From positions 34,367,501 to 34,431,500 of the forward strand of contig NC_068558.1 in NCBI RefSeq assembly GCF_022201045.2: 64,000 bases of DNA. Direction: 5' to 3'. The notes beneath the pieces are model-generated. The model was not told the DNA's origin and ran no database searches. It saw only the letters and a list, made by a program, of their open reading frames with translations. Shown here one piece after another: positions 9,865 to 22,040 of this stretch (within the stretch, counting starts at the first letter, position 1; the number at the start of each line of letters is the position of its first letter). The position numbers and the translations under genes are program-made. The DNA comes from Citrus sinensis. Its lineage: Eukaryota; Streptophyta; Magnoliopsida; Sapindales; Rutaceae.

Positions 9865-12800
9865 CTACTCTCTGCAAATTCTCTTCGGATTTGGTTCCAT
9901 TTCCTTATTGTCAGACCTGCCACTTTCACTCGTGCTGGCCTTATCATGGTATTCATAGTCATTGTAGAATTCTTCATTGAGGGTAACGGCATTTTCTGCA
10001 TAAATGTGGGACTGGGTCTTATTGGGATTTGTATATAAAGGACACACCCCACAACATTTCACTTTGTGACCAATTGGATTATTTGTACTAGCATTGTAAA
10101 GACTGAACTTAAATGAGGCGGCTGTTTGGTGGTCACCATTGGGTAGGCTAACATCCAAACAGGGAACAAATCCAAGTAATATATGATCTAACTCAATGAG
10201 CTCATCCATATTGTCAGTTGCAGCACTCAAATAGCAGATTCTATCATCAGATTTGGTTTCACAGGAAGTCCTGGTTTCAAAATCATAGCTACATTTGACT
10301 CCAAAATGATAGCCAGCACCATCATTAACTTCCTCAGATCCAATAACAGCACAATAAGCAAAGCCGATGAACCTTCTGTTACATGAATGTTGTTGCAGTT
10401 GAATAGTTAACAAAGATCCTGAACTTTGATAGCTGAACCAGTCTGGAGTTTCACTTCCAGGTAAACAAATACTGATTCCATGTGGTGTGCGAAATTTCTG
10501 TAGCATGAAAATCATGATTACTGATGTAATAATGGGGGGATGAGAGTTGTAGAGAGGAAGAGAAGGAGAATCACCTTTTCATAACATAGTCTCAGTGATG
10601 CAGTTGCCATTTGTTGTACTCTTAGCTGTGAGTCTGTTAATTTGTTGCATGCACTTTTATTCAGGTTCAGGCAATTAGTAAACATGAACTCTGTTCCAAA
10701 CTCCAAAAACGACTGAGGGAGTTCGTATAGAGTTTCCAGTTTGCATACATCTACCATTTCTAAACATGATGGAATCTCTGGCAAAGACTGGAGCTGCTTG
10801 CAGTCCTTGGCTTGTAAAAATTTTAGCTGTAGTGGAAGCTCCGGTAATGATTGAAGCATATTGCAACAGCTCAAGTCAAGGGATTTCAGCTTAGAAAGGT
10901 GCTTCATACTCGCAGGTAGATACTCAAAATTGTTTTTCCTTAGATCTAAAGATCGCAGTAAGGATAAACAGCCAATATCTTGCGGGATTTCAATTAAATT
11001 ACAGCAACTTAAATCTAGCTCAGTTAAATAAGATAAACCTGAAAATGATGGGGGCAATATCAAACCTCTGCATCCAGAACACCAAACTACTTGAAGTTCA
11101 TTTAAATTTGTGATGGAGGATGGTAGTTGACTAATGGCTGATTCATTTGCACAGAGCATCTTCAAAGATTTTAAGTTCCCCAGGTTCTCTGGCAAATTAT
11201 CAAGTTTTGAGCAACCAGTCAAATTCAAAGTAGTTAGCCCTCCTAGATATTCAATTGAAGATGGCAGCTCTGTAATTGCTGTCCCTTCCAAATCAATATC
11301 TTCTAAGCACCCCATTTTCTCCAAAATTTCTGGGAAACTCTCAAGTTTTGAGCAGTTATCAAGACAAAGCTTCAAAAGAGATTTCAACTTACAAATGCTA
11401 GTTGAAATACTCTCAAGAATTGTACAATGCCCTAAATCTAAATATTCAAGCTTAGCTAGGCAATCAATTGATGAGGGCACATATTCTATTGGGGTTCCAC
11501 GCAAATATAGCTCTCTTACATTCCCAGAAATCTGTGGAAATTCTTTGAAATTAACACAGTAAGAGAAATTAAGAGATATAGGTGACCTAAAATGAATGTT
11601 ATTTGGAAAGCACCTAAGACTTTTGCAGCCCTTCAGACACAAGATACTAAGATTGCTGAAATTCAGGACACTTTGGGGAATGCAAGGTAAGGTAGTGCAA
11701 TTCGAAAGGTTTATTCTCTCAAGATTTGGAGCCTCAAAGGGGTCTGGGATCCTAGTGAGATATTGGGAGTGGTAGAGATTTATTGATATTAAATTGAAAG
11801 CTTCCTGTAACAAAACATTAATTAGTTGAATAAAATAATTTCACAAAAAAAAAATGTGGGTGTGTGTATGCACGCGAGTGTGTGCTCGCCCGCGCGCGCT
11901 TGTGTAGGTACTACTTTACATACCTTTTTCCCTTTCCAAAGTTGTTCAATTCTACTGTAGAGCAAGTTAAGTTCAATAAGGTTTTCAGGAGTAAAATTCG
12001 ATGGCAACATTTTTAAAGGATATCCATGCCAGTGGAGATATCTTAATTCATCAGAAAGATATTGTAGACCTTGCGGTAGATGCAATTTACAGACCATATC
12101 CGATATACCAAAAAGTTTCGGCATATAGAATTTAAGAAATCTAAGATTAGGCATATTTGCAAAGGCTTGAGGATTTAAATTTATGTCTCTTATTTTTGAC
12201 AAATCAAGGAATATGCCTTCAATTGTATCAGTCCCCTTCAAAAAATAAAAGCAAACAATGAGTTAGTAAATTAATGCATGAAAACTCCCTAAAATTTTAA
12301 AGACCCCTTTAAAGAAAAGAGGAAATTTACACGGCATTTATTCTTTACTCAAGATCTATTTATAAAGGTAATCAAACGAATTAGACACTTACCTTATTTT
12401 TCTTCAACACATGGTAGATATCTTCATGATACCACAACCTGCTACGTTTTCCTGGCTCTTTTTCAGATTCTTGGCTAACAATTTCCCGACCCATATCTTG
12501 CAATAAATCATGCATTTCTAACTTGTTTCTTGATATTCTTACAAGTGACTTATCGACAAGGACACTCAGTCCATAATGCACTGAATAATGATTATCTAGT
12601 ATCAGTGTCACAAAATTTATGTCCTCTCCTTTGAAGAAACATGCAATGTCTAGAAATAGGTTCTTCGCTTCCCAATTTAGTTCATCATAACTGATTTTCA
12701 ACACAGCAAGAATCTCAGGCCCAGAGATTTGTTTTAAATTCTGTAATGCAATTTCCCAATCGAGTTTGCTCTTTCGATGAAAGAAAGAGGCCAACACCTT

Positions 12801-14103
12801 AATAGCTAACGGGTTACCTCTAGCATAATCTACTACCCTCCCTGAGATCACCATAAGATCTTGAGGATGATGATTTTGTCTAAAGGCATACTTACAAAAG
12901 AGTTCAAGTGCTTCAATGTTGTTGAGTTCTTCAACCTCATATATGTGATCCACTCCATATTTTTCAAGCACTTGCTTATCTCTACTAGTCACAATGATTC
13001 TACTTCCTAGACCAAATCGATCAAGTCCTCCAGCTAAGTATTCTAACTGCCTGAATTTATTCACATCATCAAGGACGATAAAAACCTTCATGCATTGAAG
13101 CCTCTCTCTAATATAATGAGGTATATATGGAGTTTCTATTCTGATGCTTTCATCTAATATTTGAGAAAGTAGTCGGTCTCGTAGATGAACTAAACCGCCC
13201 CCTTTTTCTGACTCTTCTCTAACATTTGCCATGAAGCACTTGCTTTCAAACTTTCTAGAAATTTGGTTGAAAAGAACTCCAGCAATAGTTGTTTTACCAA
13301 TACCACCCATTCCCCAAATTCCCATTATTTGAATATTCGGCAATCCAATGCATAACAATGATTTAATTCGCTCAATTCGCGCATCTAGTCCAATTAAACC
13401 TTCAAAATCACTTGAAACTGAAAAATAATTCAATTTCTTCAAAATATCTTTCACAATTTCGTCCACAAGCTTTGCCTCAGGCCTGGCGAGTGTTAAGAAG
13501 ATGAAAAATTTTGAGTCCAAAATGAAAGATTGCTCAGAAGGCAGATATTTGAGAAAAGACCGGTTAAGTGTAAACTATATCTTGTAATTCTTCAAGAGAA
13601 GGATTTTAAAAGAGTTACCTTATTTTCTTAGAATCCCATCCTGATAGATTGGATGCTTCTGTCAATACAGCCCTCCATTTCTGGACCTTTTCCGGCATCT
13701 CCCTGAACTGTTTTTCATGCACAACAAAAGCATCTCCAACTCTTCCAGTCTGCTTCCGAACATCGGATGGATCAACATGGTAGAAAACTGGTAAAACCTT
13801 TTGCCCATTCATTTTATGGCATTCAAGAATTTTGACAAGCTCATCCAAGCACCACTTCGAAGATGCATAATCTTTTGAGAAAATGACTACTGAAATATTA
13901 GCCCCTTCGATTGCTGCCAAAAGAGCAGGCGAAATCTCATGACCTCTCTTCAATTCATCATCAATGAAAGTTTTTACTTTTTTCCTCGACAAAGCCGCAA
14001 AGAGATGGCTAGTAAAGTTATCACGAGTATCCTCCCCTCTGAAGCTGAGGAAGACATCATATTTGCATTGAGGATTAAGGCAAGAAGAAGAAAATGAATC
14101 CAT
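9865..14103 (-). CDS. TNL1: intact TIR-NB-LRR immune receptor, 1249 aa
   Basis: Intracellular immune receptor. Five exons by splice sites and phase: 14103-13619, 13482-12393, 12235-11924, 11804-10575 and 10497-9865, totalling 3750 nt with no stop. TIR occupies residues 1 to about 160 (YDVFLSFRGEDTR) with the NADase-type glutamate E88 in WCLDEL. The NB-ARC region has P-loop GMGGIGKTT at about 219-227, kinase-2 LDDV at 299-302, RNBS-B SRIIVTSRD, GNPLA at 384-388, FLDIACFF and MHD at 485-487. Exons 3 and 4 encode the leucine-rich repeats (repeated LxxLxLxxC and LPSSI). Exon 5 is the post-LRR (C-JID) domain. All motifs for ATP binding and TIR catalysis are present. Exons 2 and 3 match TNL4 in length exactly. 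The pathogen recognised cannot be told from sequence. Confidence 0.92.
11846..11905 (+). repeat. Alternating purine-pyrimidine tract in TNL1 intron 3
   Basis: A GT-rich run passes into CGCGCGCGCT inside the 119-bp intron between the two LRR exons. It is a simple-sequence tract with Z-DNA-like composition. Confidence 0.7.
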
Positions 14104-14233
14104 CTTACAGATATTTCTTTACAGAAACAGAGATTCTTAGTGGATGGAAGACTAAACTATGCCAAGTAAATATGACTTTCATGCCCACTAGTTTTCCCAT
14201 GACTTTGTTGCCTTCTTCCCACGCGGTTTCCTG

Positions 14234-14239
14234 TTGACT
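14234..14239 (+). promoter_or_regulatory. W-box core upstream of TNL1
   Basis: TTGACT lies about 130 bp upstream of the TNL1 ATG. WRKY factors bind TTGAC(C/T) in either orientation in many defence promoters. A six-base match alone is weak evidence. Confidence 0.3.
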
Positions 14240-16200
14240 TTCTTGCAACTATGTCATCCTAACTAAATAAATGAATAAAATGGGTAACAGAAGGTCAAAT
14301 GCAAGTGCAATCCACAAGACACCAGCTTTGCTATACAGTCAGCCATTTTCTCGAGCACTTAGATGACAATCTTTTGAATTTAATTTCAGCAACACAGACC
14401 ATTTATGTAACATCGTCTATCAAGCAAGGAGAATATTCAATTTTACAATCAACCCTTCAAAGTACGGTAGTTGCAGATTTTCAGAAGAGAAATTTAATTA
14501 TATAGATAAAACTGGAAGTTTGAAGGTTACCCAAAAAAAGTTTACTGTCTTCTTGAAATCACGCTTGCTGTCGAGAAGTTTACGAGCAGCACAGGAAACT
14601 CCAGTTTGTAAGCTGATGAAAGCAACGATTTCTTGGCAGAATTACTTGAATGAAATTTATGGAACTAACCGAAGTTTTTCTTTTTTATAATAATCTCTCT
14701 TATTTTCATAGCAACGCATACTCGGTTCAGTCATTGTAGATAAACATGGCTCCTGAGCTCCAAAGTCTTGTTCCTTTGTCACTTGAGCCATAAAGACTAA
14801 AGAGCGTCAAAAGGTCACCCAGCATGAGCTTGGCATATTGAAATTATTTTTTGAAAAATATAATATGTATATATTTAATTGAAAGGTTACCGATGAAGAT
14901 AAAATAAGAACGAATAAGAATTTATTTTTAATTAGATTTCAAGAAATTTAAAAATATAAACGGAATTGACTCGTAATTTGCTAAGCTCCTCATTAAAAAA
15001 ATTACGAAAGAAAAGAATTCCAACGAATCAAGCTATTATGGCTAAAATCATAATATTAAATTGAAATTGAACTTGAGATCAGTACATTGTAAATCAAATT
15101 GATGTAAAATATGAGGCCAATCTGAATATATAATTACAAAAATGGAAGTGCTACATATTTAAGATGGTGTGATCTAATTATAATCATCACTTTGCTAATT
15201 AACAAAACGGTGTGCCAATCTAAATATCATCAAACCCTCCAAAATCCACTTAAAATCCTTTTAATTACGCTCCACTTAATTTTAAAAATATCATTTTCTT
15301 TAAATAAACACTATTTTCTTTAGTAAATCTTTTAATTTTTAAAAATTTTCTCCCTCATGGAATCTTTTTTGCAGTTTTCTTATCTCCTTTGTTTTTCCTT
15401 CAAACTTTCTCTCTCTACAAAATTAAAAGACACAAACTTCCTAAAAATTCAATGTAAAAAAATAAAGGAAAAGGAAAAATTAAATTATTAAATATGTGCC
15501 AACCAATTGTATAGATTGAAGAGAGAGAGAAAAAAAAAAATTCGTACTTGGGCAAATAAATGGATTGAAAAATGAAAAGAAAGAATTTTACTTGTATTTT
15601 TGTCAATATATGTTAATTATCATATAGTTGGAGTTTTATGAAATTAACGGAAGGGTGCCAATAGTCTTAACTCATAACGTTGTGTCTTTAGTTTCAGCTG
15701 AAAAAAAATCTGTAAGTCAACAAATTGGGTGGATATTTCAATAAGATCTGAGCAGTTAACACTCGTTTACTCATATTTTAATATAATAAACTTCAAATCG
15801 AACATTGTAAAATTCATTAAGCTCCTGACTCACAGAGCTTTCAGTGATATGAAGCTTGTTAACTAAATCTTGATGCATTGGTGCCAATAAATTGAGAATT
15901 TTCGGCCTTGTGCAGAATTCTTGACAGCTATGACCTTTACTAGGTAAATCTTGAATATCCTTAAGAAGAGAAATCCAAATTTGATTTCGTAAAATTCTTC
16001 AAAAACTAAATACAATTATCTTTCTAAAAATATATAATCATAATTTAATTACCTCTAGAAAAATACAGTCAATTTGGACAAGTAGAGTCATAATCTTCCA
16101 TGAATTATTTCCACAAACCTTGGAAAATACAAAGCTTGGAAAATGGAAAGGAAATTATCAGGAAATTTATGGCAGACTCATCCTCGTTTTGGCTTAGTAA
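14240..16200. other. AT-rich intergenic region
   Basis: Apart from the TNL1 upstream region I see only long A/T tracts and short chance frames. Nothing here resembles the paralogous blocks elsewhere in the cluster. Confidence 0.5.
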
Positions 16201-16250
16201 TTGTTTTCATTTCATCAATATCTCTCCTCATCTATTGAACTGTTTCTGTT

Positions 16251-16535
16251 ATGCCTTCTTCTTCTTCCTCTAATCCCCATAACTACTATAATTATGATGT
16301 TTTTCTTAGTTCTAGAGGAGATAACACCCATGGCAACTTTACTAGCCATCTTTATTCTGCTCTGTCCAAAATATCCATACCCTCATTAATGACCAACTTA
16401 GCACAGGAGATGGAGTTTCAAAGTCACTTGTGAATGCAATTGAAGCATCAGCCATTTCAGTTATCACTTTCTCTGGAGGCTATGCATCATGAACTTATGA
16501 AGATCCTCGAATACAAGAGAGTGGGTTAAGTATCT
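16251..16535 (+). pseudogene. TIR-domain relic on the opposite strand
   Basis: The plus strand starts ATG CCT TCT and reads YNYDVFLSSRGDNT, then GNFTSHLYSALSK, a TIR N-terminus. A frameshift near 16378 moves it to a frame reading LINDQLSTGDGV and NAIEASAISVITFSGGYAS, then a TGA where the catalytic-glutamate segment should follow. No NB-ARC is found downstream. The wording (INDQLSTGDG, IEASAISV) differs from the minus-strand TNLs, so it comes from another TNL lineage. Confidence 0.75.
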
Positions 16536-16572
16536 ATTTGGTTCTTATATTTTAAATTAATTATGTTACATC

Positions 16573-17193
16573 TAGGGCTGGCAATTTGGGTCGAGATTTA
16601 TTTATTCAATTCGATTCGATGCAAATTAAGTGGGTTTGGATTTAAAAAAGTTTATTCAAATAAATAGATGAATTCAATTCAATTCCTAATTAAATGAATC
16701 GAATTCAAGTTTGAGGACATTGAATTGTTTATTCGTTTATGATTTGTTTAATAAATGGATCATGAAATAATTGAATACAATCCATTCATCTAAAATTAGT
16801 TTATTATTTATTTATCTTTTAATATGTACGAATTTTTTTTTTAAAGTTTGAAGGCTAATATAGTAATTATAAATGATAGTAAGTTTGTATATTTGTAGGA
16901 TGTTAAACTTGTGGTTTTTTAATATTTTATTTTGCTTAATTTTTGTTTATTAATTATATTTTTGTAAACGAATTCATATTCAATTCGATTCATTATGGAT
17001 TCGTTATAGGATAAATAAATAGTAAACGAATCCAAATTCGATTTGATTTATTTATTAATTCTACTAAAAGAATTAAATGAATCGAACCGAATATTCATTT
17101 AACAAATGAATCAAATCTGAATCAGCAAAGTTTTGATCTAATTCGGTCACGATTCGATTTAAATACAATTCGTTTATTCATTTTGCCACCCTA
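16573..17193. mobile_element. hAT-type MITE, 621 bp, with 8-bp target duplication
   Basis: The ends are TAGGGCTGGCAA and TTTGCCACCCTA, imperfect inverted repeats of hAT type. The flanks are GTTACATC (16565-16572) and GTTATATC (17194-17201), an 8-bp target duplication with one mismatch. The interior is AT-rich with many GAATTCG and ATTCGATT words and has no transposase frame. It lies just past the TIR relic. Confidence 0.8.
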
Positions 17194-17201
17194 GTTATAT
17201 C

Positions 17202-18560
17202 TATATCCTTACTTTTCCTTCACTTTTATAATACTACTCCTTTAATAATATTAGAGATCTTAATGAAAAAAAAACAATATTAATTTATCTTAATTGTTAA
17301 AATATAATGGTCTATTTCTAGTGATGGAATTAATTACTATATTTTAATTATTTTACCAATGAAGATAAAATGATTAAAAACAAATTAAAAGGTTTACAAT
17401 TAAATTATAAAATTATCTGATTATAATTATATAAATTATAAATTAAAAAACCGAAGCGCTTGGACTTGGTGGCCCAGCAAAGTCATCAAATGATCAAATT
17501 AGAGTATATAAAGATGCAGCCAAGAAAATGAATGTGAACAGAGGAACCCGAAAAAGAGGATCTAATCATTTTAATTGATACTTTTGTGAATAAAAAACTA
17601 AAAAAATTACATGTATTAATACTAATCCATACATTCTACAAAAATTTAACTAACAAATGCTCTTGCAATTATAACAAACTTGTGGCGGGAGTGTTTGTTG
17701 GGATTGGTAACTTGTAGAGAAAGCAAGCTCGTGCGAAAAATTACATACACCCAACAGCATTAAAACAATGTAAATTGTTAGCTGAACAAAGGGTGAACAT
17801 GTTCCCTTTGTATGCTTTCAGAACCTGACCAAAATAAGTACAACGTAAGAAATGGAAATTATTTTAATGTTGTGATGGTATGTAAACGAAACAGACAAGA
17901 GAAAATCACCGTAGATGACCAAACAGATATCTTCAAAGCAGAGGCAGGGAAATCCTGGATGAGCAAATTTATAATATAAGTTTTGGGTTGGGTTTGGCTG
18001 CTGGGATGAGTATATATACACATACACACGTCACATCTATAGTATGAGGCTAAAATTCCCTTTACTCTATGAAGAATAATCTATGGCTGCTGTAATAATG
18101 GGGTGAGACTAGGCTTGCCACTTACACATCCATAAAAGATTAATATATGCACAAGACAAGGTACTGGATCATGGCAAAAACTGTTGAACGTGCAAAGACA
18201 AGGAAATATCAGGATGAACACGCGGATGAATAGTCATATATGCACCAACCTTTTCTACATTCAATGCTTCCTACTCAATCCATAAGTATTTCTTACATTT
18301 AAGGCTTTCTTACATTAAATATTCAAAGTGATTCCTTAAAGCAGGGCCAATAAAAGTGCAGAACTGCATTCACCAAACAACATGAAAACTTCATTCTACT
18401 AAATAAATTTTGTCTGTTAAACAAAGAGTAAATGTTCATATCATGCCCCATTTGCTTTGGAAATAAATTGTGTGATACAACGCTGAACTTCCTTTTTCTA
18501 CTTCACTGATCCAATGCCCATTTCCACCAACCTATTGGAATCAAAATAAACACAAGAAAT
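17202..18560. other. Spacer and decayed TNL 3' flank
   Basis: The left part is AT-rich without recognisable content. From about 17800 it resembles 27200-28450: 18330-18380 shares CAAAGCAGGG-like and AACTGCATTCAC wording with the flanks of TNL3 and TNL4, and 18470-18540 aligns with 28370-28430. It is the downstream flank of the TNL relic to its right. Confidence 0.55.
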
Positions 18561-18817
18561 TCAAATCTGTAGAACGCAGTCTGCAGCAAGTGTATTTAAA
18601 AAAATAAATAAATAAAAAGAGATATTTGATCAAAAGTAAGCAAACATAAATTGATTATAGCATTGGGCTTACATAAGAAAGGCAAAGAAGCTACCTCTCT
18701 TACGGAAAAATGGAGTGAACAGAGAAATTTGTTGCTGAGGAGTGTTGAATTGCACTCTGCAAATTGACTCCTCCTCATCCTCGTCAGAGCTGCAAGCACT
18801 TAGTAGTTAAGGAGTGT

Positions 18818-19354
18818 TCATGTGTTTTCTGCAAATTCTCTTGGGACTGGGTTCCAATACCTCTTCATCAGATCTTGCAACACTTGCAGAAGTTCCACTG
18901 CTCGTGCCTGCCATATCAATAAAGTCATTATGAAATTTCCAATGTTGAGTGCATTTTTCTTCATTTCTGGGTTTGGCCCGGTTGAGATTTGCATTTCACT
19001 GGACTCACCCACAGCATTACACCTATGACCTTTCAGGTCAATGAAGAAGTCAAATGAAACAGCAGTATGGTTGTGCCGCCATCCGGTGGCCCGATACAGC
19101 AACAGGAATCAAATCCAAGTATGACATGTTCTGATTGATGGTCAGGTAGCCAACCAACAAGAAAGAGTGATCAAAACTGTATTCACAGATGACGCTGGTA
19201 TAAGACTAACCCCCACAGTTTCAATAATTGCACAAAGAACAAATCCAGCTTTTGTCACAACTACGCTGAGGCAGTTGATAGTTATTGAAGATCCTAAAGC
19301 CTTATGATCTTCAATAACTTTTACAGGTAAAAAAAGGCTGATACCATGCAGTTT
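18818..19354 (-). pseudogene. TNL relic: post-LRR (C-JID) exon only
   Basis: After an AG acceptor at 19356-19355 the minus strand reads KLHGISLFLPVK, matching the start of the last exon of TNL1 (HGISICLPGSE). Further on it reads HTAVSFDFFIDLKGH in another frame, matching HTTVSFEFF of TNL3, and ends close to a PREFAENT-stop like the PKRICRE tail of TNL1. At least one frameshift lies near 19100-19140. No LRR or NB-ARC exon precedes it. Confidence 0.75.
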
Positions 19355-19544
19355 CTGCATTATAATTAAGGCTGGATAAATTTGTGAAAATACAAGTGTT
19401 GTGAGTTAATGGCAAAACTAACAACCACTTAAATTATAAAGTTGACGGTCAGAGCATAAGTTTCACTTCTCATAATCTCTAAATTTTTCCTTCCTATAAG
19501 TCATATATTTAAAAATAAAAAAAATTTATTAATAAGTAAAAGCT

Positions 19545-19808
19545 AATTTGGTGGGGAAATTATGTAGTTTTTTTTTTCCCCAGTTCTCATACCAAAGAAA
19601 ATGCACAACAATGTAAACCGCACCGACTTGGATAGCACTGCCAGGACAAATTAGTTTGTAGAACAGAGCAAAAAGCCAGAAGATCTAATTACATTCTCAT
19701 ACTCTGAAAAACAAGAAAAAGCCTCCAACAGCTCTCTTGCTTCAAGGATCTTGCTTGCTTAATTTCTGGCTCTCTGCTCTTTAATTAAACTTATCTATAG
19801 CTACCTAG
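19545..19808 (-). pseudogene. Decayed copy of the COA3-like gene and its 3' flank (relic 2)
   Basis: This aligns with about 47905-48147 of the intact locus: TTTGGTGGGGAAATTATGTAG, GTTCTCATAC, ATGCACAACAA and then the last codons around GATAAGTTTAA. Only the 3' end of the coding part survives and it is broken. It sits between the TNL relic and the MAPKK block. Confidence 0.7.
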
Positions 19809-19906
19809 AACCAAATGGGAAAATAAGCAGGCCAGGTATCCGATCAGACTCAGGTTCCGCAGCTCCAATTTAACAAGTTCTTATAGCTAATTAATGCAAA
19901 AACTAG

Positions 19907-20894
19907 TCATGCATCCGCAAGAAAGGGGTGTGACAGCAGCTGTGAAGCAGTCCATCTCTTGCTAGGGTCGTCCTTCTGCAAGCAACGCCTGATAAAATCT
20001 CTGAACTTCTCCGACGAACATTCCGGCAAGCTCGGCGGCTCCCTAAAGCATATGGCCAACATTAGGCTCAGAAAATCAGGCTCCTGTCCCGGCTCCAAAA
20101 ATGGATAATATCCCATATACAACTCCATCATCGTCACCCCAAAGCTCCATATATCCGCAGCGAATCCATTGTAGCCTCCATGCTTTTCGGTGTCGAGCCT
20201 CTCCGGACTCATATAAGCACGAGTACCCACAGGGGTGCTGCAGCGCTCCAAGCATTGTTGTATGATCTTACTTATTCCAAAATCAGCAATCTTGACCTCC
20301 ATCTTTTCATTGATCAAAACATTCGCCGGCTTTATGTCACGGTGAACAATGTTCCTGGAATGCATGTAAAAAAGACCCTTGAGAACCTGGCGGGAAATAG
20401 TGCAGATTATATCTTCAGAAAGGCGACCGCGAGATTTTACATAAATTTCCAGCGAGCCAGCATCCATGTACTCCATGAGAATAGATACTTCTCCAGACGG
20501 CTTCGTGAAGATTTGATGACACTTCACAATGTAAGGAGAGTTAGTCTGGCGCAAGATATTGAGTTCTTGAGGATTAGGAGGGGTGCCACGATCACACTGC
20601 ATGACCTTCAAAGCATAAAGAGCTAGAGTTTGCTTATGACGTACTTTGAAGACAGTGCCGCCATTGCCCTGACCAAGAACTTGGAGCTTCTCGAGTTGGG
20701 ATAGTCCGTCAATTTCTTGGCCGTAACTGGCGGCTTCAGTATGAACAAGACTGGGGCAGGATACCGGTTTCGGAATATTGAGTTGGGTGACCAAATGGCG
20801 GGGCTTTCTAACTGATGAAGCGATGGAAGCAGGTTGTGACAATCCAGGAATCTTTCCTTGAATTGCATCCTGATCAAGCAAAATATCAGCTTCC
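19907..20894 (-). CDS. MAPKK (group D, MKK7/8/9-like) kinase coding block without its own ATG
   Basis: A MAP kinase kinase phosphorylates MAP kinases in stress and immune cascades. The kinase domain is complete: glycine loop LGQGNGGTVFKV, lysine in YALKV, catalytic loop HRDIKPANV, DFGISK, YMSPER, ADIWSFGV and the terminal RWTASQLLSHPFL usual for this family. It is intronless, as group D genes are. The plant activation site S/T-x5-S/T reads C-x5-T here (CLERCST), so the first phospho-acceptor is lost. The frame is open on the minus strand from about 20962 but has no ATG before the kinase domain. A possible acceptor (TTAACAG) ends at 20895, giving the start used here, in phase with the TIR exon at 21802-22040. 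It could be the second exon of that gene, or a 5'-truncated kinase gene. Confidence 0.8.
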
Positions 20895-20962
20895 CTGTTA
20901 ATTTGCACAGTGTTAGACTTAAGAGCATGTGTTGTAATATCATTTTTTAATTTAATGTTAAT

Positions 20963-21801
20963 TTATGGATTATGTATTAGACATAGGATGTTAGTGTGTG
21001 TGTGTGTATAAAACAAGTTCTTTATAATATAAGATGGCTAACTTGAGAGTTGAGAGAGTTTTATGTAAGTATAAAAAAGATATGAAGAGTAAAACTATTA
21101 AGTGCCTGCAACTTTCTTCCCAACAAATTTCCTATATCACTTCGTTTTTTTGGGAGCCGGCTCCTTTTTATCAGTTTCCTGTGTAAATTCATTCATATGA
21201 AGCAATTTCTTAAAAAATAACTTTAGGAATTGAAAAAATTAAATAGGTTTTAAAATTATAGGCAATAAATTAACTGTATAATAAGGTTACTTTTGTAGAG
21301 TTAAAATTTATGTGATCCATTCAGGGTTGAGTTATATAAAAATTTTAACTTAATTTCATTGAAATATGTACGAAACATTTATAGAAATTTGATTTTGGGC
21401 CAGATGAAAGATAGGAATGCGACAAAAACGGCAGCAGGGATGTGGATGACCCAATATAATGGCTCTTTATTTTAAATGAAAGAAAAACCAAACATAACCA
21501 AAGTTGGTTGGTCACTCCTTAAAAGAGGTCAGGGTTTAAGCCGCGTTCTCGTATGGAGGCACTACTTTGGCCAGCACTTTACCCTTTACGAGCCGACCCG
21601 GTACGAGCAAAAATTAGTTTGAATTATGGTACAAACTTAAAAATACCTCCCACAGTTGGGACCCACTCAGAACCACCTCGTGATTCAGACAAAAAAAAAA
21701 TGAAAAACTAAACATATATTTTGAATTGCCAAGAAAATATAAAAAGATTGCTTCATTTATTCCTAATAATTTTAAATACATGAGATGGGGATAAGAGTTA
21801 C
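20963..21801. other. Possible intron between TIR exon and MAPKK block
   Basis: AT-rich with stops in all frames. If the fusion is real, the intron would run from 21801 to 20895 on the minus strand (907 bp). I see no other coding segment, TNL exon or clear transposon inside it. Confidence 0.4.
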
Positions 21802-22040
21802 CTGCTGGTTATCGTGAATCGAAATCCAGGCAGACGGGATGCATCAGTCAACGCTTCCCTCAAATGGTTAGGCCAAATCTCTTCTCCTCGTCCAATCTCT
21901 TGATCATCAATGAAGGTTTTCATACTCTTTCGGCGCAAACCAGCGTATAGATGACTAGTAATATTGTTACGAGTATCGACCCCTCTGAAATTGAGGTACA
22001 CATCATAGTTGCTTTGAGGTCTTAAAGAAGATGAAGCCAT
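21802..22040 (-). CDS. Shortened TIR exon, possible exon 1 of a TIR-MAPKK gene
   Basis: From ATG at 22040 it reads MASSSLRPQSNYDVYLNFRG, then TSHLYAGLRRKSMKTFIDDQ, a TIR start. It then jumps from GRGEEIWP straight to REALTDASRLPGF, the end of a TIR exon. About 70 residues are missing, including the WCLDEL segment with the catalytic glutamate, so NADase activity is not expected. The exon ends in AGCAG followed by GTAACT, at the same place and phase (two bases over) as exon 1 of TNL1 and TNL4. No NB-ARC follows; the next coding block is the MAPKK. It is either the first exon of a fusion gene or a plain TNL relic. Confidence 0.65.

Noticed and set aside
20180-20626. 148-codon plus-strand frame over the MAPKK
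   Set aside because: It is antisense to the kinase domain and has no recognisable family; a shadow of the real frame.
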